The notes below the pieces were generated by a model that saw only the letters and a list, made by a program, of their open reading frames with translations, was not told the origin of the DNA and ran no database searches. Made by a program: the position numbers and the translations under genes. Shown here piece by piece: positions 33,907-41,594 of a stretch of 64,000 nucleotides of DNA. Source of the stretch: Nonomuraea helvata (lineage in GTDB: Bacteria; Actinomycetota; Actinomycetes; Streptosporangiales; Streptosporangiaceae). The DNA is taken from the NCBI RefSeq assembly GCF_039535785.1, contig NZ_BAAAXV010000009.1, positions 2,046,001-2,110,000 on the forward strand, written 5' to 3'. Position 1 is the stretch's first letter. Every line of letters begins with the position of its first letter.

Positions 33907-34555
33907 GATGCCCTTCTCGCTCGTTGGCCGCGGTGAGACACGTCGCGTTACTCTAACCATCGGCAGGCTGAAGGGCTACGTCACCATCAGGGCCGAGCCG
34001 AGGCATCAGTTCCTGACCATTCCTGGCCCCCTGCATCAGATCCACTGAGCCGGATCAGGTCGACCGCCCCGACACCGGACGACGCGTGGTGCGCCTGGTT
34101 AGAGACATATAGGAGCGATGGCCCTCGTTTCCGAAGAGGGCCTCGCCGATAACGCTCCTGGCCGAAAAGGGGCCGCCTGGACAGTTACTGTGGCGGTTCT
34201 ACCGCAGCTCGCGAGCCGCCGCAGTCTCGGATGATTGAGCAGAGTGTGATCACGCAGCCGCTGCACCCGAGCCCGAGCCGGCGCCCCCGCCATGCCCTGC
34301 GACGGGTAAGAGGCGCCCGCTGACGGGCACGGACGCCTCTCCTCGTACACCAGGGCCAAACGGGCCGATGGCGGCTCCCACGAGTGGTCCAGTTCCCGCC
34401 GAGCCTCTCGGGCCCGGAGAAAACCGGTGCTCCTGTCCCTCATTAAACGCGACGATCACATCGACGCATCGATGACGCGCCGACGGATCCGTGCAGGGGC
34501 TGTTCACACATGTGCACCCTTGGCCGTGTCAGGGGCACGATGAGCCGCGTTCCCG
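33907..34555. other. 649-bp stretch without recognisable gene; one hairpin
   Basis: No frame on either strand shows a known motif. A hairpin GGCCCTC (34120-34126) / GAGGGCC (34136-34142) with a 9-base loop is the only clear structure. The stretch follows several broken genes and may be relic DNA. Confidence 0.5.
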
Positions 34556-35443
34556 TCAGCCGTCCAGGAGCTGCACATCGAGCCGTTCGAGGTGGTCGGG
34601 GTCGGCGATGATGTCGATCGCGGTGATCTTCCCGTCGGTGATGGCGAAGTCGAATACAACGTGCGGGTGTCCGGTCGGGGCCCAGACCAGTCCGGGTACG
34701 CCGTCGATGAGGGCCGGTCGCGCGGCCTTGGCGCGTCCGGCGAAGTTGCGGGCCACGGCGTGTGCGCCGCGGGCTGCGCCCGCGCCCGACTCCGCGGCGG
34801 CGGAGTCGGTGCGCAGTACGGCATCGGAGGCCAGCAATGCGAGCAGTGCGTCAAAGTCGCCGCTGCGTGAGGCGGCCAGGAAAGCTGTGACGAGCTGGCG
34901 ATGGCGGACGGCGTCGGGTTCGCCGGCCGCTGTTGCTCCCTGCACGCGGCGGCGGGCACGGCTGGCGAGCTGGCGGGCGGCGGCTGGGGTGCGCTCCACA
35001 ATCGGGCCGATCTCCTCGAACGGCACCGCGAACATGTCGTGCAGCACGAACGCCAGCCGTTCGGCGGGGTTCAGCGTGTCCAAGACCACCAGCAGGGCCA
35101 GGCCGACCGAGTCGGCCAGCTCCGCCTGGTGCTCGGGGTCGGCACCGTCCTGGCTGACGCCGTCCTGACCGGGCCCGTCCTGACCGGTGTGGTGGCTGTC
35201 CCAAGGGTCCTCGCGGCGGGTGCCACGGGAGCGCAGCATGTTCAGCGACACTCGCGCCACCACCGTGGTGAGCCACCCAGCGAGGTTGTCCACCTCGGCG
35301 GCGTCGGTGCGGCTGAGCCGCAGCCACGCCTCCTGCACGGCATCCTCGGCCTCGCTGGCCGAGCCCAGCACCCGCATGGCCACCGCGCGCAGGCGGGGCC
35401 GGTGCTCCTCGAACCGCGCCGCCAAGAACTCCTCTTCGTTCAC
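34556..35443 (-). CDS. ECF RNA polymerase sigma factor, ECF41 (SigJ-like) group
   Basis: 295 residues. Sigma2 (about 10-75, AVAMRVLGSASEAEDAVQEA then WLRLSR) and sigma4 (about 115-165, LNPAERLAFVLHDMFAVPF) are followed by a fused SnoaL-like C-terminal domain (about 175-290), the hallmark of ECF41. That domain carries FDALLALLASDAVLRTD and, near the end, IIADPDHLERL where ECF41 proteins have the regulatory NPDKL motif. A repeated GQDG linker (about 83-100) is unusual. ECF41 factors are controlled by this C-terminal domain, not by an anti-sigma factor, and none is nearby. Confidence 0.92.
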   Translation of the reverse strand: MNEEEFLAARFEEHRPRLRAVAMRVLGSASEAEDAVQEAWLRLSRTDAAEVDNLAGWLTTVVARVSLNMLRSRGTRREDPWDSHHTGQDGPGQDGVSQDGADPEHQAELADSVGLALLVVLDTLNPAERLAFVLHDMFAVPFEEIGPIVERTPAAARQLASRARRRVQGATAAGEPDAVRHRQLVTAFLAASRSGDFDALLALLASDAVLRTDSAAAESGAGAARGAHAVARNFAGRAKAARPALIDGVPGLVWAPTGHPHVVFDFAITDGKITAIDIIADPDHLERLDVQLLDG

Positions 35444-35479
35444 CGATCACACTCTCCCCTCGTACCGTGTCACCCCACT

Positions 35480-35506
35480 GACCCGCACGGCCACCCCGAT
35501 GTGACA
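35480..35506 (-). promoter_or_regulatory. ECF41-type promoter of the sigma factor gene
   Basis: Reading the minus strand: TGTCACA (35506-35500), 16 bases, then GGTCA. The ECF41 consensus I recall is TGTCACA, 16 bases, CGTC. It lies 37 bases upstream of the sigma factor start, so the factor probably transcribes its own gene. The same element precedes the gene at 36539. Confidence 0.75.
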
Positions 35507-35713
35507 GAGATCCGCCCTCGCGGTGTGTCATCCCGCGTGGGAGGTGGGCGTTCGGTCTCATCCAATCCGAGGCAGTCTCACCGATCACGAGAGCGCCCCG
35601 GCTCAGGTGGTTGAGGACACGTACCGCTAGCACGCCGGAGGCACGGGCGACACTGCTTTGGAAATTCGTCAGATCGGGAATCGCTGTTCGTGGCCGAAGC
35701 GTCGCCGAGGGGA

Positions 35714-36282
35714 TCAGGTGGGGCGTGGTCCGAGGTCGTGGACGGTTCGGGCGAAGGCGCGGATGAGGTCGTTCTCCGACCCGGTGTGCCACACCGAGGC
35801 GTACGGCAGGACGTCCATGTCGCGGACGGGCACGTAGACGATGTCCGGCCGGGCCCAGTACCGGGTCATGTGGACGGGATAGGGGGCGACGATCTCACCC
35901 ATGCTGACCAGGGCCAGGACTTCCTCTGTGGGTGGCGGAATCGGAAGGTGTCCCAGTAGGGGCGTAGCTCGTTGGCATTGATAGGGATCATGCCGACCCG
36001 CAGCACGGCACTGACGCCCTGGGCGGCCAGGCGGGCACGTTCCAGGCTGTCGAGCACGCCGAGGTAGGCCGGTCCCAGGTCGTCGCGCAGTTGCTGTCCC
36101 AGTGGGGTCAGGCGGATCCGGTGCCGGTTGGAGCGGTCGAACAAGACGCCGCCGAGGCGCCGTTCCTGCTGACTGATCGCCTGGCTGACTCTGGCCTGCG
36201 ATACGTGGAGGCGGGCAGCGGTCCGGCCGAAGTGCAGTTCCTCGGCCAGGGTCAGGAAGATCTCGATATCCCTGAGCTCCAT
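35714..36282 (-). pseudogene. LysR-family regulator with internal deletion and frameshift
   Basis: From ATG 36282 the frame gives a perfect LysR N-terminus (MELRDIEIFLTLAEELHFGR, VSQAISQQERRLGGVLFDRS). After the first strand of the effector domain (LRVGMIPINANELRPYWDTF) it shifts. The C-terminal end continues in another frame from about 35930 (EEVLALVSMGEIVAPYPVHM, VYVPVRDMDVLPYA). Together about 190 residues are left of the usual 300, so roughly 100 residues of the effector domain were deleted. It is not functional as a full regulator. Confidence 0.85.
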
Positions 36283-36450
36283 GCCCTCCCCCCTCGCCTC
36301 ATAAGGCACCTGTTATGGGGATCATACGGAATCCGGCGTTGATGCAGGCAGACGCGCTGCTGGAGGGTGAGGGGCGTGGGGCCGGCCGGAGATCGCGGAC
36401 CTGTTGGCAGCATGCGTCACCGTGCCGGGCCCGGATGACATGGGCCGGGC

Positions 36451-36477
36451 GGTCACACTCTCGCCTCGCGCTGGGTC
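36451..36477 (+). promoter_or_regulatory. ECF41-type promoter upstream of the carboxymuconolactone-decarboxylase gene
   Basis: GGTCACA (36451-36457), 16 bases, GGTCA (36474-36478): one base different from the promoter of the neighbouring ECF41 gene in the -35 box and identical in the -10 box and spacing. It is about 60 bases upstream of the start at 36539, a normal leader length. Confidence 0.75.
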
Positions 36478-36538
36478 ATCACAACGACCAACCCCGGCGC
36501 GGTCCCGCACCGGCGTCTGCCTAGCAAGGAGAACACTC

Positions 36539-37003
36539 ATGCAAGCTCGGATGAAGAACCCGGCCTACGTTCTGCCCGACGGCCTCACGGGGATCCAGAC
36601 GCTTCTCAAGAGCGTCTACTCCGCCGGCGCGTCCCAGGAGGTGCTGGAGCTGACCGCGCTGCGCGCCAGCCAGATCAACGGGTGCAGCGCCTGCGTGCAC
36701 TCCCATCTGCGGAACCTGAAGAAGGCCGGCGAGAGCGACGAGCGCATCGGCAACGTGGCCGCCTGGCAGGAGGCCCCGTTCTACACTGACGCCGAGCGGG
36801 CCGCGCTCGCCCTGGCCGAGGCCATGACCCGCAACATGGCCGACCGATCCGGCGAGGCGGTGCCGGATGACCTGTGGGACGCCGTGGCAGATCACTACGA
36901 CGAGAAGCAACTGTCGGCCATCATCCTCAACATCGCCGTCACCAACATGTTCAACCGCCTGAACGCCACCATCAAGGAGCCCGCCGGCCAGAACTGGGGC
37001 TGA
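36539..37003 (+). CDS. Carboxymuconolactone decarboxylase / AhpD-like family protein
   Basis: 154 residues with AAGGAGA before the ATG. The all-helical AhpD fold has its redox pair in QINGCSACVHSHLRNLKKAG (C-x-x-C, then H). This is the alkylhydroperoxidase-like form, which uses the two cysteines to reduce peroxides. ECF41 sigma factors classically control one neighbouring carboxymuconolactone decarboxylase, oxidoreductase or epimerase gene, and this gene has the matching promoter. It is cytoplasmic and probably protective. Confidence 0.92.
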   Translation: MQARMKNPAYVLPDGLTGIQTLLKSVYSAGASQEVLELTALRASQINGCSACVHSHLRNLKKAGESDERIGNVAAWQEAPFYTDAERAALALAEAMTRNMADRSGEAVPDDLWDAVADHYDEKQLSAIILNIAVTNMFNRLNATIKEPAGQNWG

Positions 37004-37018
37004 CCCGCATCCTCAAAT

Positions 37019-37049
37019 CCGCCGGGCCGTCGGTGTGACGGTCCGGCGG
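37019..37049 (+). terminator. Hairpin after the AhpD-like gene
   Basis: A 13-bp stem (37019-37031 with 37037-37049) with one G-U pair and a 5-base GGTGT loop begins 16 bases after the stop codon. It has no U-tract, as is usual in high-GC actinomycetes. It would separate the decarboxylase transcript from the DoxX gene. Confidence 0.65.
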
Positions 37050-37178
37050 TGATCTGCCGTGGCCTTACCACTGCACGGGCCGGCCGCCGGCGCAGAGCCG
37101 TACGCATACCGGCCCCGCTGCGCGCCCGGTCCCCCTCTTCTCTGCTCCTCCCGCTGTCACCATTGAAGGAGACACAGC

Positions 37179-37634
37179 ATGTCCGCCCCATCGACCACCC
37201 TCACCCGCGTCTGGCCGCGTCGGCTGATGACGCTGTTCTACTGGGTCCTGGCCGTGGAGTTCGTCATCGGCGCGGTGACCAAGTACTGGCCGGGCCCGAC
37301 GTTCTTCGGGCCGGCGTACTCGGCGAAGTTCGCCGACTGGGGCTACCCGCCCTACGCACGCTTCGTCGTCGGCACGATCGAACTCATCTGCGCGATCCTG
37401 CTCATACTGCCGGACCGGCGCTTCAAGTTTCTGGGCGCTGCCACCCTGGTGCTGGTCTTGACCGGCGCGGTCACCACCCACATCGTCAACCACGACCCGA
37501 TCTACGAAAGCGTCTCCGCCCCCACCCATCTGCTGATCATGGCGGTCATCGCCCTCGCCACCTGGCCGGCCGACTGGCGGGACCTGTTCCGCTCCCGCTC
37601 GGCGCTCACAGCCCAACATGGTGACTCCACGTGA
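37179..37634 (+). CDS. DoxX-like membrane protein
   Basis: 151 residues with four hydrophobic segments (about 18-38, 63-80, 85-105, 112-130) and AAGGAG before the ATG. The pattern matches DoxX-like small membrane proteins, often linked to thiol/oxidative stress or quinone chemistry. It follows the AhpD-like gene in the same direction behind a hairpin, so it may be only weakly co-transcribed. Confidence 0.75.
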   Translation: MSAPSTTLTRVWPRRLMTLFYWVLAVEFVIGAVTKYWPGPTFFGPAYSAKFADWGYPPYARFVVGTIELICAILLILPDRRFKFLGAATLVLVLTGAVTTHIVNHDPIYESVSAPTHLLIMAVIALATWPADWRDLFRSRSALTAQHGDST

Positions 37635-37890
37635 TCGTGAGGCCGCTGAGCGACGAGTCCGGCCTTTTCCCTCTTCAGGCACCCGGTAGGCAGGCCGGGG
37701 GTGCCGGTAGAGCGAGGCCTTGGGGATTGCCGGTTTTGGTGCCTGATCTGTCCCAGCGGGTCGCCCAGGACCCGCCGGGTGAGAAGCCTCGCTGACTCCG
37801 GTGAGCAGCCGCATCCCACAGGCGGCTGCTCGGCGTACCGCTCTGTACGATTTGGCGTGATCTTCGAATGGTGTAAGGAGCTTCTGCTCG

Positions 37891-38352
37891 ATGACTCTCC
37901 CAGCCGCCCGCACTCCCGAACAACGCAAGGTCGACACCCTGCACCGGCTCGAGCATGATGTCGATGCCTGGGTGGCCACGGCCGGCCCCGGCAGCGGGGA
38001 GCCGTACATGGTGCCGCTGTCCTTCCTGTGGGACGGCGCCACCTTGCTGATCGCCACTGCCGCCGCCAGCGTGACCAGCCGCAACCTGGATGCGACAGGG
38101 AAGATCCGGCTCGGTGTCGGCCCCACCCGCGACGTGATCTTGATCGAGGGCACGGCCCAGCCTCTGCGTGTTTCCGAGGTCTCCACCGAGACAGCGGACG
38201 CCTTCGCCGCCAAGACCGGTTTCGACCCACGTGAACTGACCAGCCCGTACCTCTACTTCCGCATCCGACCGCAACGCATCCAGGCCTGGCGCGAAGTCAA
38301 CGAGCTCAAGGACCGGGAACTCATGAGCGGCGGCCACTGGCACGTGCCCTGA
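37891..38352 (+). CDS. Pyridoxamine 5'-phosphate oxidase-like (FMN/F420-binding split barrel) protein
   Basis: 153 residues with AAGGAG upstream. The split-barrel start (EHDVDAWVATAGPGSGEPYM then VPLSFLWDGATLLIATAAAS) and RNLDATGKIRLGVGPTRDVI are typical of the small PNPOx-like superfamily that in actinobacteria often binds F420 or FMN. The specific reaction is unknown. It stands alone; the 256 bases before it show no gene. Confidence 0.85.
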   Translation: MTLPAARTPEQRKVDTLHRLEHDVDAWVATAGPGSGEPYMVPLSFLWDGATLLIATAAASVTSRNLDATGKIRLGVGPTRDVILIEGTAQPLRVSEVSTETADAFAAKTGFDPRELTSPYLYFRIRPQRIQAWREVNELKDRELMSGGHWHVP

Positions 38353-38644
38353 ACAGCTCAGCAGCGGCATCATTCAGGGACGATCAACGACCTGCCTCCA
38401 CCTCGGCTTTCAGCCTCGACTGGTCGATCCAGCCGACGACCGGCGCCATATCGCCATCGCGTCAGCGTGGGCATATTCATCAGCCATGACACGGTGCGCA
38501 GAAGATGCCTGCTGCCAGTCTTGAGCGCCGGAACGTCGGGGCTATCGGCCAAGCGCCCAGCGGAAACGGTGCCCTATCCGGGATTGCCACTCCCCATGGT
38601 GTTAGGTATACGGAGCAATGATCATAAGTAGCAAGGAGTGAGGG

Positions 38645-39232
38645 ATGTATCAGGGAGTGCATGCTGCCATCCTGGGGGTCATTTTGCTGCTGGGGCTGAC
38701 GGCCTGCTCGAACGACGCAACAGCCGCGCAGTTCAACCCATCCCAGCTCACCCAGGCCCTCCCCAGCAAGCTCAGCGTCCCCCAGGGATGGGAGGGCAAC
38801 CAACAGCAGGTGGTGGACGGAAGCAGGGCTCAGGAGCGGTGCCAGCAGGAAAGCGCCCCGAGCTGCGCAGGAGTGACCTCTCTCGGCTCGACCCTGTACG
38901 AGCAGACGGGCTCATCAGATACGAGGATGCGGTTCACGCTGATTGCCTACGACACGGTGGAGAACGCCAAGGTGGGCGCGAAAGCATTGATCGCCTCTGA
39001 GCATGGCGATGCGGGAGACAAGCTGAAGGCGCTCAGCATCGAGACGGGGGCTGACGAGACAGACGCCTTCACCGAGAATGAGCATTCAACGGCGGTCCTG
39101 CGCGTCGGCACTGTTGTGGCCTTCCTGGCGGGTCTGAACCTTGCCAAGCCCGATGACATGCAGATGCTCGCCAAGCTACAGGTCGACCGCATCAGGACCG
39201 CCGCTACAGGCAAAAACCCCGATGCCTCTTGA
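38645..39232 (+). CDS. Putative lipoprotein, function unknown
   Basis: 195 residues with AAGGAGTGAGGG before the ATG. The signal peptide ends in a lipobox (ILLLGLTAC, Cys21). The mature part is a single domain with two further Cys residues (QERCQQES and PSCAGVT) and an ending like a Tsi- or PknH-type sensor domain (LRVGTVVAFLAGLNLAKPDD, LQVDRIRTAAT). I do not recognise a named family. It is exported and lipid-anchored. The bias is less extreme in GC than in its neighbours. Confidence 0.75.
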   Translation: MYQGVHAAILGVILLLGLTACSNDATAAQFNPSQLTQALPSKLSVPQGWEGNQQQVVDGSRAQERCQQESAPSCAGVTSLGSTLYEQTGSSDTRMRFTLIAYDTVENAKVGAKALIASEHGDAGDKLKALSIETGADETDAFTENEHSTAVLRVGTVVAFLAGLNLAKPDDMQMLAKLQVDRIRTAATGKNPDAS

Positions 39233-39661
39233 ACGGCAGGCACTGCGCGTTGTCGGGCCTTCCGACGTTGTATGTCGTCGATCTCGGCGAACGACACGCT
39301 CGGACTCGACGACGTGCTCGGCATCGTCTTCGTACGGGCCGAAGGTCTCGTGCTCGCCCGACCCGCTCGCCAAAACACGGGCGTGTCCAGTCAGTGACCG
39401 TACAGTCCCGCGGCCCCGGAGGTAATGCACGTGCAGGGGCGCTCGCGGCCGCTCCCAACGCACACGGCGACCGCTACCGCCGCGCACGTGCGGCTGATTT
39501 TGTTGGCGAGTATCGGGTCTGGAATGTCGGTGAGAAGTAGCACCACCCAGAGATCCGGTACTCGCCCCCCGGCACGGTGCCGCCAGGCAGAAGGCCGGTA
39601 AGGGCTGATCGTTGCGAACTCGAACGACAGCGTAACAACGCAGTTCAGCCAAGCAGGTTCT
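39233..39661. other. 429-bp stretch without recognisable gene
   Basis: Several frames are open on both strands, but none has a motif I know or a ribosome site. The open frame covering most of it on the minus strand also runs into the lipoprotein gene and is judged a shadow. Possibly relic sequence. Confidence 0.45.
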
Positions 39662-40009
39662 TTGCGCAGATCCAGTCCAAGCCATCACTCATTCGGCGGG
39701 GCCAACGCCTGGCGGTTCATCGCCGTGCTCTTCATCATCGCCGACGACCCGCACGTGCGGATCCGGGACATCGCCGCTGCGATCGGCATCACCGAGCGCG
39801 CCGCTGGCAGCATCGTGAACGACCTGCCCGAGGCCGGCTACATCGAACGGCTGCGAGAAGGCCGGCGCAACCGCTACGCGATCATCCCAGATCAGCATTT
39901 GCGGCATCCCACCCAGTGCGCCATTCCCGTCCAGACGATCCTCGACCTGTTCATCCAGAACGACTCCACCGGGGGCAAGCCAGGCGAGGGTCTGTACGGT
40001 CGTCTCTGA
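39662..40009 (+). CDS. Small winged-helix (MarR/ArsR-like) regulator
   Basis: 115 residues at most; the start is unclear because no good ribosome site is seen before the TTG at 39662. The HTH is plain: DPHVRIRDIAAAIGITERAA then GSIVNDLPEAGYIERLREGR and RNRYAI. This matches a small actinobacterial type in which the first residues read W-FLTNHA; here the sequence is NAWRFIAVLFIIADDP, so the N-terminus may be altered or mis-set. It points toward the RibD-like gene (convergent). Confidence 0.6.
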   Translation: MRRSSPSHHSFGGANAWRFIAVLFIIADDPHVRIRDIAAAIGITERAAGSIVNDLPEAGYIERLREGRRNRYAIIPDQHLRHPTQCAIPVQTILDLFIQNDSTGGKPGEGLYGRL

Positions 40010-40057
40010 CTGGACACACCCGGCCCAGTAACGCCCAGCCCACCGTGGCCGATCGGC

Positions 40058-40621
40058 TCAGCGGCGGACGCGGTAGCGGATGTGGGTGGCCTCTGGGGTG
40101 TCGATCACCTGAATGATCTCCAACTCGATCTCCGACGGCAGGACGTCGAACAACCGGCGCCCTGCACCCAGGAGTACTGGAATGTGGTGGATCTGCACTT
40201 CATCCAGCACTCCGGCCTGGAGGGCCTGCTGCACCGTGTACGCGCCGCCACGAATCTGGACGTCCCGTTCCCCGGCGGCGGCCTTCGCCTGCGCCATCGC
40301 GCTTTCGATCCCGTCGTTCACGTAGGTCACCAGCGGATAGCCCCACCTGGCGGCCGGGCCGGGCGGCCGGTGGCTGGGGACGAAGATCGGCAGACCGCCG
40401 TGAGAGCCGCCCCAGTGGTCCATGAGCTCAGCGGTCCGCCGTCCCGCGAGGATCGCACCAGCCCCGTTCCATTCGTCTTGGAACTGCTTGACCGGCCCGG
40501 GATGCTGGTCCGAGTCAGCCCACTTGTGCAGCCGCTCGCCATCGTCGCCGCCGAGGAAGTCGTTGGGATCGGCGATGTACCCGTCGAGGGACATCGACAT
40601 GTCGAGCACTGATTTGGACAT
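40058..40621 (-). CDS. RibD C-terminal / dihydrofolate-reductase-like protein
   Basis: 187 residues from ATG 40621 (MSKSVLDMSMSLDGYIADPN). The fold is that of the RibD reductase domain: MSLDGYIA for NADPH binding, GAGAILAGRRTAELM, DVQIRGGAYTVQQALQAGVL, and IPVLLGAGRRLFD. Stand-alone copies are common in actinobacteria, usually beside a TetR gene as here, and are thought to be NADPH-dependent reductases of unknown substrate. A divergent TetR gene lies 129 bases away. Confidence 0.9.
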   Translation of the reverse strand: MSKSVLDMSMSLDGYIADPNDFLGGDDGERLHKWADSDQHPGPVKQFQDEWNGAGAILAGRRTAELMDHWGGSHGGLPIFVPSHRPPGPAARWGYPLVTYVNDGIESAMAQAKAAAGERDVQIRGGAYTVQQALQAGVLDEVQIHHIPVLLGAGRRLFDVLPSEIELEIIQVIDTPEATHIRYRVRR

Positions 40622-40685
40622 GGCCCACTCCTTGTCTTCAACGGCGTGGCTCCTCGGCCACCGGCCGCTCCCTAGTTCGGAGATT

Positions 40686-40724
40686 AACTGTGTCCCCCGA
40701 ACACTGTGTACGCTAGAGACAGTT
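40686..40724. promoter_or_regulatory. Candidate TetR operator between reductase and regulator
   Basis: Inverted copies AACTGTGTC (40686-40694) and GAGACAGTT (40716-40724) match in eight of nine positions and sit in the short divergent gap. They surround CCGAACACTGTGTACGC. This is the expected place and form for a TetR dimer site controlling both genes. The 21-base spacing is wide, so two half-sites for two dimers are also possible. Confidence 0.5.
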
Positions 40725-40750
40725 TTGGCGGATGGCAAGTGGGAGGCGAC

Positions 40751-41497
40751 ATGTCGGCCAACGAAGATCCAAGGGCACTGGCCGAACTGTTGTGGGGCCT
40801 GCGGAAGCCGCGCACCAGAGGCCCCCGGCCCGCTTTCGACCTCGCCCGGCTGGCCGACACCGCCGTCAAGGTCGCCGATACCGAGGGCCTGGAGGCGGTC
40901 TCCATGCACCGCATCGCCGCCGAGCTCGGCCTCACCAAGATGGCCCTGTACCGCTACGTCAACGGCAAGACAGAGCTGATGGCCATCATGATCGAGGCGG
41001 CGGTCGGCACACCCCCCGACCTGAGCGGGGCGGCCGGCTGGCGGGCCAAGCTGGAGGAGTACGCCCGCGAACTGTCCGCCGCCTGGCGGCGCCACCCCTG
41101 GCTGCCGTCGGTCACCGTGGGCGACCGCGTCATGGGCCCACGTGAGACCGCATGGCCCGAAACAGCCCTCAGCGCCCTCACCGACACCCCCCTGACCGAA
41201 CGCGAACGGCTCGACGCGGTCATGATGGTGTCCCACCACATCCGCGCCACCCACCCGGCCGCCACCCAAGGCACTCAGACCTGGACGGACGGCAGCGCCG
41301 CCCCCATCATGCGCGACCTGCTACTCCTCAACGCCAGCCGTTTCCCGCTGCTGGCCGCCACCGTGGCCATCCCCTCGACCACCACCACGCGGGAGTTCGG
41401 CCTCCTCGCCCTCCTTGACGGTCTCGAACGCACCATCACCCAACGCACCCACAACAACGGCGATGAACAAGCGGCTTCGCGCCCAGATCCTCCGTAA
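40751..41497 (+). CDS. TetR/AcrR-family transcriptional regulator
   Basis: 248 residues from ATG 40751, which has GGGAGGCGAC before it. The HTH (about 35-80: LADTAVKVADTEGLEAVSMH, RIAAELGLTKMALYRYVNGK) is followed by a TetR_C-type ligand domain (about 90-230). It is divergent from the RibD-like reductase and probably represses it and itself. The inducer is unknown. Confidence 0.93.
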   Translation: MSANEDPRALAELLWGLRKPRTRGPRPAFDLARLADTAVKVADTEGLEAVSMHRIAAELGLTKMALYRYVNGKTELMAIMIEAAVGTPPDLSGAAGWRAKLEEYARELSAAWRRHPWLPSVTVGDRVMGPRETAWPETALSALTDTPLTERERLDAVMMVSHHIRATHPAATQGTQTWTDGSAAPIMRDLLLLNASRFPLLAATVAIPSTTTTREFGLLALLDGLERTITQRTHNNGDEQAASRPDPP

Positions 41498-41594
41498 GCG
41501 GCGACCACCAGCGGGCTCCCGAACACGATCTGCGACAGAGCCAGTGACCGTACAGACCCCACCGATGTGGTGACACCGGATATACGGATCAGAT

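Noticed and set aside
37635..37890. Possible transposase or IS end before the PNPOx-like gene
   Set aside because: Only short inverted patches are seen and no transposase motif could be read in any frame.
38370..38552. 60-codon minus-strand ORF after the PNPOx-like gene
   Set aside because: Short, no ribosome site and no recognisable sequence.
39176..39688. 170-codon minus-strand frame between the lipoprotein and the small winged-helix gene
   Set aside because: No motif, no ribosome site and overlap with the lipoprotein gene end.
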